A stretch of DNA of 64,000 bases from Gemmatimonas phototrophica (GCA_945869195.1 CAMBNV010000003.1:124001-188000); one strand, 5' to 3'; shown: positions 41,231 through 51,643, counted from the first letter of the stretch. Notes: generated by a model from the letters alone, not told the origin. A program made the numbers and translations.

Positions 41231-42037
41231 TCAGGGGGTGCCCGGAACGCGAGTCCAGACGACGATGGCACCGCACCACTCCGACGTGCTGCCTCCTGAG
41301 CTGAACTGGAACGGCGTGCTGCTCAGGCTCTGATAGAGCTCCACCGCTTCGACATCAGTCGCGGGAATCTCGTCGATCTCCATATCGCGCGCCCGGGTGC
41401 CGTCGAGCCAGAGCGCGGGGATGCACCGCGCGCGACCGGGGCGCGCTGGTGAGGTCACGAAGCGCACGCCATACGATCCATTGGACAGGCGCACCAACTG
41501 TACACCGCGTCTGTTCCGCATCACGTCGCTCAATCGGAGCGAGTTACGTCTCGTGATGTCCTCGCGCGTCACGAATACCCCAAGGCCCCGGGCGCGACGT
41601 TCTTCGAATGAACCAAAGCCGAGGGCGGAGCGGCGGTCTCGCGCGGTAACGGCGACCACGTCGAGCGTGTGTGCGACCTCCTTCATGACCACCAGAAGCG
41701 TGTCACCCATGAGATCCGCGGCGCGGAGCACCGAGGTGACGGGGGTGAATCCGATTCGCCGGACGGTGATGGTGACGGAGTCTCGACGCGTAGCCGAGAT
41801 CCGGAACAGTCCAGCGGCATCGGTGCGGGAGACCGCGCCGCCCATCTCCACTGTGGCGCCCGGGACGGCTGCGCCACCGAAGTTTCGCACCACGCCGACG
41901 AGTTCCCACGCGACCGACTGCGCCCTGGTCACGACCGGCAGCGACCCAGCCAGGACCAGCGCGCACGCTCCCAGGCTCACCAGTTTGCGGAGGCCGTTGC
42001 GCCGTCTGTTCACCGCGCCTCCCGGCTGATGCATCAC
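41231..42037 (-). CDS. Carboxypeptidase-regulatory-like domain + TonB plug-like domain, no barrel
   Basis: ELVGVVRNFGGAAVPGATVEMGGAVSRTDAAGLFRISATRRDSVTITVRRIGFTPV; plug-like LRLSDVMRNRRGVQLVR...PALWLDGTRARDMEIDEIPATDVEAVELYQ. Confidence 0.75.
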   Translation of the reverse strand: MMHQPGGAVNRRRNGLRKLVSLGACALVLAGSLPVVTRAQSVAWELVGVVRNFGGAAVPGATVEMGGAVSRTDAAGLFRISATRRDSVTITVRRIGFTPVTSVLRAADLMGDTLLVVMKEVAHTLDVVAVTARDRRSALGFGSFEERRARGLGVFVTREDITRRNSLRLSDVMRNRRGVQLVRLSNGSYGVRFVTSPARPGRARCIPALWLDGTRARDMEIDEIPATDVEAVELYQSLSSTPFQFSSGGSTSEWCGAIVVWTRVPGTP

Positions 42038-42100
42038 GCCCTAAGATGCGCGATACGGGCCGCGAGCCGCAACCCGATTCGCAGGGAGGTGGGGGGGGCT

Positions 42101-43042
42101 TTATTGCCCGACGTCGGGCAGGACGTACGTCAAGGGATCCACGGCCTTCCCGTTCACGTGGATCTCGTAGTGGAGGTGCGGTGCCGTCGCGAGGCCCGTC
42201 CGTCCCACCGCGGCGATCAACTGGCCGCGCGTGACCTGCTGACCCGTCCGCACCGCGATGCGGGAGCAGTGGGCGAAGCGGGTGCGGATACCGTTGCCAT
42301 GATCGATTTCGACCGAGAGACCGTATCCCCTGTCAGTGCCGGCGAAGACCACCGTTCCCTTTGCGGGGGCGACGATCGGGGTGCCGGTAGGTGCCGACAC
42401 ATCGACGCCCTCGTGCGGCCGCATCTCCTGTAAAATCGGATGGAAGCGTCTCGCCGTGAACTTGCTCGATGCCCAGCCAGTCGTGGGCATGATGCTCGGT
42501 GTGGTCGCGAACTTGTTGAAGTTTCCTTGCAACGTATCGGAGACATCGCTGAACGAGCGCGAGAGGATCGCGGCGCGTGCGATGAGCCCGTCGATGTCTG
42601 GGCGGGTACTCCAGCCGAGTCGGCCGAGGAAGGGGCGACGACGCGCAGGCGGGTCGTCGACAGCCGCCGCGAGGGCGCCGGTCACCGGCGCGGCTGCTTG
42701 GATGGCGGTCGTACGCACGGAGGTCGCTTCGACGGGCAGGCCGGCGAGTAGCCGCAGCTGCTCTGAGCGGCTTGCGATCTGATTCAGCGTGTCGTCGAGG
42801 ACGCGAAAGCGCGATTCAATCGCCGCGATCTCCGCCCGGAGGGAGGCGTTCTGTTGCGCGACGATACGGGCCCCGGGAGTGCCCCACGGCGTAAAGAGAA
42901 TGATCACCGAGCCCACCACCATTAGGACGCCGAGCACCGCCGTGGAGAATCCCACGCGGAAGCTCCAGGCCGGCAGAGAGAACTCGCGGGTTCTCCCATT
43001 CTTGGGCGGGATGAGCAGGAGGGTCCAACGGTGGCGGGGCAT
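42101..43042 (-). CDS. M23-family metallopeptidase
   Basis: HEGVDVSAPTGTPIVAPAKGTVVFAGTDRGYGLSVEIDHGNGIRTRFAHCSRI...GLATAPHLHYEIHVNG. Confidence 0.92.
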   Translation of the reverse strand: MPRHRWTLLLIPPKNGRTREFSLPAWSFRVGFSTAVLGVLMVVGSVIILFTPWGTPGARIVAQQNASLRAEIAAIESRFRVLDDTLNQIASRSEQLRLLAGLPVEATSVRTTAIQAAAPVTGALAAAVDDPPARRRPFLGRLGWSTRPDIDGLIARAAILSRSFSDVSDTLQGNFNKFATTPSIMPTTGWASSKFTARRFHPILQEMRPHEGVDVSAPTGTPIVAPAKGTVVFAGTDRGYGLSVEIDHGNGIRTRFAHCSRIAVRTGQQVTRGQLIAAVGRTGLATAPHLHYEIHVNGKAVDPLTYVLPDVGQ

Positions 43043-43130
43043 CCCTTCAAGTTAGGTTGGGCCGGACGAGGGTGGCCCCGATGAGACACCGAAGAAGCCA
43101 AGTACTCCGACGATACCCCGTCACTCGGAG

Positions 43131-44684
43131 CTACTGCGCTCCGAACTCCGCCGCCGGGGTGGGCTCGGGCCGCGGGAAAAGGGCTTCGCCTTTGCGCACG
43201 CGCCAGTCAGCGCAGTCGATCTGGTCGGCGGCGTCAAAGCGTATGGCACCCGCCGTTCCCGGGCCTCCGAGGGACCGCCAGAGCTCCTCGGCTTTATCTG
43301 GCATGAACGGGGCCAGGTAGACGGCCTGGCGCGCCAGCTGGCGCGCCAGCGACGCCAGTACGCGCTCGAGCTCAGCGCGGTCCGCCGGCTGCTTGGCCAG
43401 CACCCAGGGCTTGGTGTCTTGGATGAACTGGTTCGCGCGGCCGACGGTCCGGACGATCGACTCGAGCGCCTCGTGCACGGGAAAGCCTCGGGCTCCGCCG
43501 AGCGCGGCTCTGGCGCTGGCGTAGTCGGCGAGATCGGCGACGTCGACGTCGCCACGCCCACCGGCCGGGACAACGCTATCGCAGTACTTCTCAATCATCG
43601 CCGTGGTGCGGCTCGCGAGATTGCCGAGGCCATTGGCAAGCTCGGAGGTGTAAACGGCTTCGAAACGCTCCCACGAGAAGGAGCCGTCGCCGTCGAACGG
43701 GATGTCGCGCAACAGGTAGTAGCGGAAGGCGTCAGCACCAAACCGTGCGATGGCGTCGGAAAGCTCGAGTTTGACGCCAGCGGACTTGCTGAACCGTTCC
43801 CCCCCGAGTGAAATGAAGCCGTGGCCCCAGACGCGCTCGGGGAGTGGGAGGCCCGCGGCCATGAGCATGGCTGGCCAGATCACCGTGTGAAAGCGGGTGA
43901 TGTCCTTGCCCACCACGTGGACGTTCGCTGGCCAACTGGCTCCGGAGCCAGGAAAGAACTGGGCGGTCCAGTAGTTGGGGAGCGCGTCAAACCAGACGTA
44001 CGTCGTCTGAACCTCACCATCCGAGAGCGGACGCGGGAAAGGAACGCCCCAGGAGAAGCGCGCGCGACTGGCCGAGATGTCTTCGAGGCCCTGATCGAGC
44101 AGGGCGAGGATCTCGTTGCGGCGCGATTCCGGCTCGAGGAACTCCGGATGGGCGGCGAAGTGCGCTCGGAGCTTCTCGGTGTAGGACGAGAGCCGAAAGA
44201 ACCAATTGCGTTCCGTGACTTCTTGAGGCGTGCGCGTCGCGTGCAGTGCGCATTTCCCCTCGACGATGTCAGCCGGTTGCTTGAAACTCTCGCAACCGAC
44301 GCAGTATAGGCCGGTGTATGAGCGCTCGTAGAAGTCGTCGGGGCTGTTGGCGAAGATGCGCTCGAGCAGCACCCGCACCGCGGCGTGATGCGTTGGCGCT
44401 GAGGTGCGAATGAACTGGTCGTGGGAGATACGAAGCGTCTCCCACGTAGCGGCGAAGCGCGCGGCGACCCCGTCGACGAAGTCCTGTGCCGCCATCCCAG
44501 CCTGTTCGGCCGTCTGCGCGACCTTCTGGCCGTGTTCATCCATGCCGATGACGAACCAGACGTCGTCGCCGAGCTGGCGATGAAAACGACAGATCGCGTC
44601 GGCGCCAATCTTCTCGAGCGCGTGGCCGAGATGCGGATCGCCGTTGGCGTAGTCGATCGCGGTGGTGAGGTAGAAGCGGGCCAT
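43131..44684 (-). CDS. metG: Methionyl-tRNA synthetase
   Basis: TTAIDYANGDPHLGHALEKIGAD (HIGH-like) and RFSKSAGV (KMSKS-like). Confidence 0.95.
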   Translation of the reverse strand: MARFYLTTAIDYANGDPHLGHALEKIGADAICRFHRQLGDDVWFVIGMDEHGQKVAQTAEQAGMAAQDFVDGVAARFAATWETLRISHDQFIRTSAPTHHAAVRVLLERIFANSPDDFYERSYTGLYCVGCESFKQPADIVEGKCALHATRTPQEVTERNWFFRLSSYTEKLRAHFAAHPEFLEPESRRNEILALLDQGLEDISASRARFSWGVPFPRPLSDGEVQTTYVWFDALPNYWTAQFFPGSGASWPANVHVVGKDITRFHTVIWPAMLMAAGLPLPERVWGHGFISLGGERFSKSAGVKLELSDAIARFGADAFRYYLLRDIPFDGDGSFSWERFEAVYTSELANGLGNLASRTTAMIEKYCDSVVPAGGRGDVDVADLADYASARAALGGARGFPVHEALESIVRTVGRANQFIQDTKPWVLAKQPADRAELERVLASLARQLARQAVYLAPFMPDKAEELWRSLGGPGTAGAIRFDAADQIDCADWRVRKGEALFPRPEPTPAAEFGAQ

Positions 44685-44692
44685 ACGTCCGG

Positions 44693-45979
44693 TCAGGTCG
44701 TGGGAGAGGCACCGGGCGCGCCGTCGGGCCCGCGACGTCCGCCCCGGCGGCCGCGTCGCCGGCGCCCGCGTCTCTTCGCTTCGGCGTTCGCATCCGTGTC
44801 TGCGCCCGTCGTGACGCTGTCGGTCGTCTCGCCATCCGAACCAGGGGACGCCTCGTCGATACTGACGTCACCCTCGTCGCCCGCATCGTTCGGCGTGCGG
44901 TCGAGTGCGGGTGTTGCGGGGACGTGCGCGGGTCGCACCACGAGTGGTGGGGTCAGTCTCGCGGGTGCGACGGCGCGGGCGAGCGGGACGAGCGGGCCGG
45001 CGGCCTTCGCCTCGCGGTACGGGCGTGGCACCTCGATGTCCCGAGTCTCCTGCTCGTCGGGGGTCTGGTGTGCCTCGTGCCCCCCCAACGCGTCATCGTC
45101 GACCGCCGCCTCGATCATCGGCACCATGCTATCGCCGAGTTCGCGGCGATACTGGAGGAGCGGAATCGTGCGCGCTTCGCCGCTGGCGGTGCGCAGCGTG
45201 ACCTGGTCGCGAAAAATATCATTGCTCACGACCTTCTCCTCACCGATCGTCGTCGTGACGATTTTTCCTTCTTTGGGGAATCTCTTGCGGGACTGCACGT
45301 AAAACTCGTGCTCGTACCGCAGGCAGCACATCAGGCGACCGCAGGTGCCCGAGATCTGCGCTGGATTGAGCGTGGAGAGGCGTTGATCCTTGGCGGCGCC
45401 CGACTTCACCGGCCGTAACTCTGGAAGCCATGACGCCGAGCAGAACTGGCGACCGCAACGGCCGATGCCGTCCAGGCGGCGGGCTTCGTCGCGCACACCG
45501 ATGTGCCACATGTGTACGTGCGTCGAGAATCGCTTCTCGAGCTGACGCACGAGCTGTCGGAAGTCGACGCGATCCTCGGCCGTGAAGTAGCAGGTGAGGC
45601 GACGGCGGTCCCATTGCCATTCGGCGTCGGAGACCTTCATCTCGAGGTGCAGCTCACGGACAATTTCGAGCGCGGCTTTGCGCACGGCCTCCTCGTCGAC
45701 GCGGAGGCGCACGGCGGTATCGATCTCATGTGCGGTCGCGAGACGTACGGCCTTCGGCAGCTTGGCGGGTGACGCCTTGCCGTGCGAGGTACCGGCTCGT
45801 CGCGTCCCAGCGAGATCACCGGTCGCATGGATGCGACCGAAATCTTCGCCACGTTCCACCTGCACGATCACGGCCGCGCGCAGCTTTGGCGGTACCTGAC
45901 CGGACCAGGTGAAAAAGGCGCGTCGATTTCCCTTGAACTCGACCTCGACGAGGTGCGTCACTACTGCAGCGGTTGTCAC
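44693..45979 (-). CDS. PSP1/RicT-like (YaaT-like) protein with basic Arg/Gly-rich tail
   Basis: LTCYFTAEDRVDFRQLVRQLEKRFSTHVHMWHIGVRDEARRLDGIGRCGRQFCSASWL...QISGTCGRLMCCLRYE. Confidence 0.9.
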   Translation of the reverse strand: MTTAAVVTHLVEVEFKGNRRAFFTWSGQVPPKLRAAVIVQVERGEDFGRIHATGDLAGTRRAGTSHGKASPAKLPKAVRLATAHEIDTAVRLRVDEEAVRKAALEIVRELHLEMKVSDAEWQWDRRRLTCYFTAEDRVDFRQLVRQLEKRFSTHVHMWHIGVRDEARRLDGIGRCGRQFCSASWLPELRPVKSGAAKDQRLSTLNPAQISGTCGRLMCCLRYEHEFYVQSRKRFPKEGKIVTTTIGEEKVVSNDIFRDQVTLRTASGEARTIPLLQYRRELGDSMVPMIEAAVDDDALGGHEAHQTPDEQETRDIEVPRPYREAKAAGPLVPLARAVAPARLTPPLVVRPAHVPATPALDRTPNDAGDEGDVSIDEASPGSDGETTDSVTTGADTDANAEAKRRGRRRRGRRGGRRGPDGAPGASPTT

Positions 45980-46941
45980 TCGACGAATGCACCCATCTTG
46001 AGGTATTTCTCGCGGCGCCGGCGGACGAGCTTGTCGGGTTTGATCCGACGGAGCTCGTCAACGTGACGCAGCACGGCCGCGCGGAGATTCTGCGCGGTTT
46101 CGGCGTGATTCGCATGGGCGCCGCCGACTGGTTCTGGGATGATCTCGTCGATCACCTTCAGGTCGAGCAGGTCTGGGGCGGTGATCTTGAGCGACGCGGC
46201 GGCCTTTTCGCGCATCTCCAGACTCTTGCCGTCCTTCCAGAGGATCGCGGCGCAACCCTCGACCGTGATGACGGAGTAGACGGAGTGCTCGAGCATGAGA
46301 ATGCGGTCGGCGACGCCGAGGGCGAGGGCGCCACCCGAGCCACCCTCGCCAATCACGGTCGCGACGATCGGTACGGTGAGCTGGCTCATCTCGAGCAGGT
46401 TGCGCGCGATTGCTTCGGACTGGCCCCGCTCCTCCGCACCGAGTCCTGCCCAGGCACCCGGGGTGTCGATGAACGTCACCACCGGCACATGGAACTTCTC
46501 GGCGAGTTTCATCAGACGGAGCGCCTTCCGGTACCCCTCAGGGTGCGGCATCCCGAAGTTGCGGTGCAGATTTTCCTTGGTGTCGCGGCCGCGCTGGTGG
46601 CCAATCACCATGACGGTCTCCCCGTCGAGCCGCGCCCAGCCGCCGACAATCGACGGATCATCGCGATAGGCGCGATCGCCGTGAAGCTCGATGAAGTCGG
46701 TGAAGGCCAGCCGCAGATAGTCCAGTGTGAACGGCCGACGGGCCGAGCGCGCGACCTGCACGCGCTGGATCGGCGTGAGGTGGCGATAAACCTCGCGACG
46801 CAGTTCGACGAGCTTCTCCTGCAGCGGTGCGATCTCCGGCACAACGTCGAGCTTGCGCTCCTCGGCGACGCGCCGGAGTTCGTCGATCTGCTTTTCGAGC
46901 TCGGCGATCGGTTTCTCGAACTCCAGTGCAGACGTACCCAC
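45976..46941 (-). CDS. accA: Acetyl-CoA carboxylase carboxyltransferase subunit alpha
   Basis: RPFTLDYLRLAFTDFIELHGDRAYRDDPSIVGG...FGMPHPEGYRKALRLMKLAEKF; GTG start at 46941 inferred from the N-terminus. Confidence 0.95.
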   Translation of the reverse strand: MGTSALEFEKPIAELEKQIDELRRVAEERKLDVVPEIAPLQEKLVELRREVYRHLTPIQRVQVARSARRPFTLDYLRLAFTDFIELHGDRAYRDDPSIVGGWARLDGETVMVIGHQRGRDTKENLHRNFGMPHPEGYRKALRLMKLAEKFHVPVVTFIDTPGAWAGLGAEERGQSEAIARNLLEMSQLTVPIVATVIGEGGSGGALALGVADRILMLEHSVYSVITVEGCAAILWKDGKSLEMREKAAASLKITAPDLLDLKVIDEIIPEPVGGAHANHAETAQNLRAAVLRHVDELRRIKPDKLVRRRREKYLKMGAFVE

Positions 46942-46943
46942 GG

Positions 46944-49900
46944 TCAACCTCCTCTCACGAGACGCACACGCTCTGCGCCGAGCAGCGCGCGCAGTTCCAT
47001 CACGGCCGGCCCGGCGGTGGACAGCTTCAACGACGACGAGCGTAGGCGGGCCTGCACCCCGTCGCGTCCCTTCCAACGTAGCTCGAGTGGGGCCGAACCG
47101 GGATGGGCCATGGCGACGGCGCGGATGTCCCGCATGACGTCGACGGGGAGCCCCGCGCCCGAGTCGAGCTCAAGGCTGATGGCGAAGTTGCCGTTGGCAC
47201 GCAACTCGGCCAGGCGGGTAACGGATTCGACGATGAAGGTGGGCTTCTCCGCGTCCTGGTCGCGCCGCGAGTAGCCGCCCTTGATTAGCATCGGGATGTC
47301 GGTCTTCACGCGGTCGCTGATCGCCGCCCAGGCTTCGGGAAAAACAAGAATCTCTGCCGAGCCGGCGAAATCCTCAACGGTGAGGCGTGCAAACTCGGCG
47401 CTGGACTTCTTGCTGATCTGTCGTTTGATCGCGGTCACGACGCCGGCGAGCGCCATTGGCTCCGCGCTCCAGGCGCCGAGCTGTGCCACGGTGTGCGTCG
47501 CCATGATCTCGCACTCAGCGCGGTACGGCTCGAGCGGATGTCCGGAAATGTAAAAACCGAGAATCGCCTTTTCTTGCGTCAGGCGTTCGTTCTCGGAGAG
47601 AGGCGGGCTGTTCGGGAGTACGGGCTGCAGCGACGCGTGGCTTGCACCCTCGGCCGGACTCGCCATGAGATCCCCGAAGAGCGATCCCTGGCCGGTCGCC
47701 TTTTCGGTCTGCTCGAGCGAGGCGGCCTGCATCGCGCCGTCGAGCGCGGCGAGGAACTGTGCGCGGTGGCCGCCGAGTCCGTCGAGTGCGCCGGCGTGCG
47801 TGAGCGCCTCGAGCACGCGCTTATTGCCGGTGCGCAGGTCGATGCGATTGCAGAAGTCGTAGAGCGAGGTGAAGGGGCCGTCGGCGCGCGCGGCGATCAT
47901 CGATTCGGCCGCCGAGTGACCAACGTTGCGGATGGCCCCGAGTCCGAAGCGGATTCGCTGGTCGGCAATGACGGTGAACTTCCATCCTGACTCGTTCACA
48001 TCAGGCGGCAGGATCTCCATGCCGAGATCGCGCGCTTCGTTGATGTACTTCACGACCGAGTCGGTGTCGCCGATGGACGCCGAGAGTAGTGCCGCCATGA
48101 ACTCGGGCGTGTAGTGCGTCTTGAGCCACGCGGTCTGATACGAGAGGATCGAGTAGGCGACCGAGTGCGACTTGTTGAAGCCGTAGCGGCCGAACGTCTC
48201 GATCTGTGCCGAGATCTCGTCGATGACCTTAGGGGGGAAGCCCTTGGCCACGGCCTTCTCGACGAACTTGCTGAGCTCCGTCTTGATGAGGTCGGAGTCT
48301 TTTTTCCCTACCGCTTTGCGCAGGACGTCGGCTTCGGCGAGCGAGATGCCTGCGAGGCGTTGGGCGATACGCATCACCTGTTCCTGATAGGTGATGACGC
48401 CGTAGGTGGGAGCGAGAATTTCCTCGAGCTCGGGGAGCTGATAGCGGACCGGCTCCTCACCCCGTTTGCGGCGCTGGTAGACCTTGTGCATCCCGGCATC
48501 AAGCGGGCCCGGGCGCATGAGCGCGTTTGAGGCGACGAGATCGTCAAAGCGATCGGCGCGGATCGCGCGCACCATCTCGGTGGCGAGCGTCGACTCGAAC
48601 TGGAAGACTCCGGCGGTGCGGCCGGCGCGGAGCTGTCGGTACGTGGCTTCGTCGTCGAGCGGGAGGGCGTCGAGGTCGAGGTCCACCCCGCGCCGCGCCC
48701 TGATCGCCTTGACGGTGTCGCTGATGATCGTGAGCGTCGTGAGGCCCAGAAAGTCCATCTTGAGCATCCCGGACTTCTCGAGCGCGTTCATGTCGTACTG
48801 CGTGATGACCACGCGTTCGTCATCGCCAGCACCTGAGCCCTTGGACTCGGCCGTGCAGACCGGCACATAGTTGTCGAGCGGGCCCGGCGCGATAACGATG
48901 CCCGCCGCGTGCACGCCCGCATGGCGGGAGAGCCCTTCGAGCGCGATCGCGAAATCGAAGAGCTGCCGGTGGCGATCGTCCTGACGGTAGAGCTTGATGA
49001 CCTCAGGGACCTTCTCGATCGCCTCGGCGACCGTGAGCGAGAAGTTGGGCGCGTTGGGAATCAGCTTCGCGATCGCGTCCGTCTCTCCGGGCGAGAAGCC
49101 GAGGACGCGCCCAACGTCCTTGATGCAGGCGCGCGACTTGAGGGTCCCGAAGGTGATAATCTGCCCGACCGAGTCTCGACCGTACTTCTCTCGGACATAC
49201 TCAATGACCTCGCCCCGCCGCTCCTCGCAGAAGTCAACGTCGATGTCGGGCATCGAGACGCGCTCGGGATTGAGGAAACGTTCGAAGAGCAGGTCGAACT
49301 TGAGCGGGCAGACGTTGGTGATGCCGAGCGAGTAGGCCACGAGCGAGCCCGCGGCCGAGCCGCGACCTGGTCCGACGGGGATGCCGCGATCCCGTGCCGC
49401 CTGAATGAAGTCGGCGGTGATGAGGAAATAGCCGGCGTAGCCGGTGCGCGTGATGACGTCGAGTTCAAAGCGAAGTCGCTCGTCGGTTTCCTTGGACAGC
49501 GGCGTGCCGTATCGCTTGGCGGCGCCGACCTCGGCGAGCTTCACCAGCAGTTCGTTCTCGCTTGCGACGCCCGCTGGAAGCGGAAAAGCGGGGACGTGGT
49601 ACTTCTTGCCGAATTGCACGTCGACCGTGTCGGCGATAGCGAGCGTGTTTTCGAGTACGTCCGGGCGCCCCGTGAAGTGTGCGGCGATCTCGGGTGCGCT
49701 CTTGAAGTACAGCCCGCGATCGTACTGCATGCGGTCGGCGTCGAGGCGGTCCTTCTTGAGGCCAATGCAGAGGAGCACGTCATGGGCGGCGTGGTCCTCG
49801 GCGCGCAGAAAGTGCGCGTCGTTGGTGGCGACGACGGGGAGCGAGAGATCTTTGGCGAGCCGGAAGATCTGTTCGTTCAGCTGCGTCTGCGCGCCGGCCT

Positions 49901-50435
49901 CATGGGCCTGGACTTCCAGGTAGTAGCGGTCCTTGAAGACGTCGGCGTACCACGACGCGGTTGACTTGGCCTGCTCGTACTCGTCGCGCAGCAGATGGCG
50001 CGCGACCTCGCCTGCCATGCAGGCGCTCGAGACGACGAGGCCCTCGCTGTATTTGGCGAGGAGTTCGCGATCGACCCGCGGCTTCCCGTAAAAGCCCTCG
50101 GTGTAGCCCAACGAGGTGAGCTTGACGAGGTTCTTGTAACCGGTGAGGTTTTGCGCGAGGAGGACGAGATGGAAGTAGTTCTTCTCGCCCTGAGCCGCCC
50201 TAGACTTGATACGGCGGTCCCCTGGTGCGACGTACGCTTCCATGCCGATGATCGGCTTAACGCCGGCTTTTTTGGCTTTTTCCTGGAACTCCCAGGCGGC
50301 GTGAATATTGCCGTGATCCGTGATCGCCAACGCGGGCTGCTCGAACTCCTGGGCGCGCCGGATCAGGTCATCGATCCGGTTGGCACCGTCGAGGAGCGAG
50401 TACTCCGAATGGCAGTGGAGATGCACGAAGGACAT
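46944..50435 (-). CDS. dnaE: DNA polymerase III subunit alpha
   Basis: PHP domain FVHLHCHSEYSLLDGANRIDDL, PDIDVDFCEERR, and full DnaE architecture (1163 aa). Confidence 0.97.
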   Translation of the reverse strand: MSFVHLHCHSEYSLLDGANRIDDLIRRAQEFEQPALAITDHGNIHAAWEFQEKAKKAGVKPIIGMEAYVAPGDRRIKSRAAQGEKNYFHLVLLAQNLTGYKNLVKLTSLGYTEGFYGKPRVDRELLAKYSEGLVVSSACMAGEVARHLLRDEYEQAKSTASWYADVFKDRYYLEVQAHEAGAQTQLNEQIFRLAKDLSLPVVATNDAHFLRAEDHAAHDVLLCIGLKKDRLDADRMQYDRGLYFKSAPEIAAHFTGRPDVLENTLAIADTVDVQFGKKYHVPAFPLPAGVASENELLVKLAEVGAAKRYGTPLSKETDERLRFELDVITRTGYAGYFLITADFIQAARDRGIPVGPGRGSAAGSLVAYSLGITNVCPLKFDLLFERFLNPERVSMPDIDVDFCEERRGEVIEYVREKYGRDSVGQIITFGTLKSRACIKDVGRVLGFSPGETDAIAKLIPNAPNFSLTVAEAIEKVPEVIKLYRQDDRHRQLFDFAIALEGLSRHAGVHAAGIVIAPGPLDNYVPVCTAESKGSGAGDDERVVITQYDMNALEKSGMLKMDFLGLTTLTIISDTVKAIRARRGVDLDLDALPLDDEATYRQLRAGRTAGVFQFESTLATEMVRAIRADRFDDLVASNALMRPGPLDAGMHKVYQRRKRGEEPVRYQLPELEEILAPTYGVITYQEQVMRIAQRLAGISLAEADVLRKAVGKKDSDLIKTELSKFVEKAVAKGFPPKVIDEISAQIETFGRYGFNKSHSVAYSILSYQTAWLKTHYTPEFMAALLSASIGDTDSVVKYINEARDLGMEILPPDVNESGWKFTVIADQRIRFGLGAIRNVGHSAAESMIAARADGPFTSLYDFCNRIDLRTGNKRVLEALTHAGALDGLGGHRAQFLAALDGAMQAASLEQTEKATGQGSLFGDLMASPAEGASHASLQPVLPNSPPLSENERLTQEKAILGFYISGHPLEPYRAECEIMATHTVAQLGAWSAEPMALAGVVTAIKRQISKKSSAEFARLTVEDFAGSAEILVFPEAWAAISDRVKTDIPMLIKGGYSRRDQDAEKPTFIVESVTRLAELRANGNFAISLELDSGAGLPVDVMRDIRAVAMAHPGSAPLELRWKGRDGVQARLRSSSLKLSTAGPAVMELRALLGAERVRLVRGG

Positions 50436-50566
50436 GGGCTATGAAGGATAGTGCCCGAATGGGTCGACCGCTATTCCAGTGTTCGCTTGAGTGTTTAGGG
50501 ATAACTCGTTGCCAATGCACGGTTTGCGCGATATGCAGCGCAGGCCATCTTCTGGGAAACTCACCG

Positions 50567-51643
50567 ATGAGAACACGGGGGAGCGGGCGCTTGAAGCTGC
50601 GCTGGGGCGGAGTGGGTCTCGTGCTGCTCGGTATTGTGGCCGGCGGGGCGGTGCTCACGGCGGCGACGTCCGTGGGGCGCTACGTCAGCCGGGCGGCCTG
50701 GGAGGAAGGAAAAATCCTTCGCGGTCGGCGGTCGATCGAGATGCTGGTGCGCGACGCGACGGTCGCGCCCGCGACGCGCGCCAAGTTGCGGCTCGTACTT
50801 GAGGCCCGCTCGTTCGCGCGCGATTCGCTCAGACTCCCTGCGCGGGATGTCTTTACGCAGTTCACTCAGCTGGAGAGCGACACGCTGGTGCTCCTGCTCT
50901 CGGGGGCGCGCACGGACTGGCTCGAGGCAAAGAGCTGGTGGTTCCCGGTGGTCGGACGCGTGCCGTACAAGGGATTTTTCAAGGTTGGTGACGCGAAACG
51001 CGCCGAGCGCGCCCTGGCAGCGGCTGGCTACGACACCTACCTGCGACCGTCGCCGGCGTTCAGTACCCTCGGTTGGTTCAACGACCCGCTACTCTCGACC
51101 TCGCTCGGGGCAGACTCGGTTGAGCTCGTCAACACGGTGATCCACGAACTCACGCACAACCGCTACTACGCGAAGGATGCGGCGGTCTTCAATGAGTCGT
51201 TTGCGAACTTCGTGGGCGCGCGGGGGGCCGAGCGATTTTTCCTCTCGCACGGGGACACGTCGAGTGCGGCGAGGGCGGTGGACCGTTGGGCGGATGATCG
51301 GTTGTTGGGCGCGTATTGGGCGACGCTGTACCGGGGACTCGACTCGGCCTTCCGTTCGATTCCCGGCGACGCGTTTCGGGCACGGCGGTTGTTCGTGCGT
51401 GATTCCGTCTATGCGGTCGCGCGACGCGTGCTGGTCGACTCGGTCGGGCCGCAGTTCCGGACGATCCTGCCGGCGTACGCAGCGCGCGTGACGTTGAACA
51501 ATGCCGCGCTGATGGCGCGCCGGATCTATCTCACCGACCTCGAACGGTTCGAGCGGGTGTTCGTGGCCGAGGGGCGCGATCTCGAGAAGACGATCAGGCG
51601 GCTAATCGCCGAGCACCGGGCAGGTGACGTTGCGGGCAGGTGA
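50567..51643 (+). CDS. Putative aminopeptidase (HExxH metalloprotease)
   Basis: VNTVIHELTHNRYYAKDAAVFNESFANFVGARGAERF; ATG at 50567 chosen over upstream 50441. Confidence 0.75.
   Translation: MRTRGSGRLKLRWGGVGLVLLGIVAGGAVLTAATSVGRYVSRAAWEEGKILRGRRSIEMLVRDATVAPATRAKLRLVLEARSFARDSLRLPARDVFTQFTQLESDTLVLLLSGARTDWLEAKSWWFPVVGRVPYKGFFKVGDAKRAERALAAAGYDTYLRPSPAFSTLGWFNDPLLSTSLGADSVELVNTVIHELTHNRYYAKDAAVFNESFANFVGARGAERFFLSHGDTSSAARAVDRWADDRLLGAYWATLYRGLDSAFRSIPGDAFRARRLFVRDSVYAVARRVLVDSVGPQFRTILPAYAARVTLNNAALMARRIYLTDLERFERVFVAEGRDLEKTIRRLIAEHRAGDVAGR

Noticed and set aside
43327-43348. 22-bp perfect palindrome TGGCGCGCCAGCTGGCGCGCCA
   Set aside because: Lies inside metG and is explained by a duplicated LARQ codon run (LARQLARQ); no independent evidence for a regulatory site.
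48909-49964. 351-aa plus-strand ORF antisense to dnaE
   Set aside because: Overlaps conserved dnaE coding sequence; composition typical of antisense GC-rich frames.
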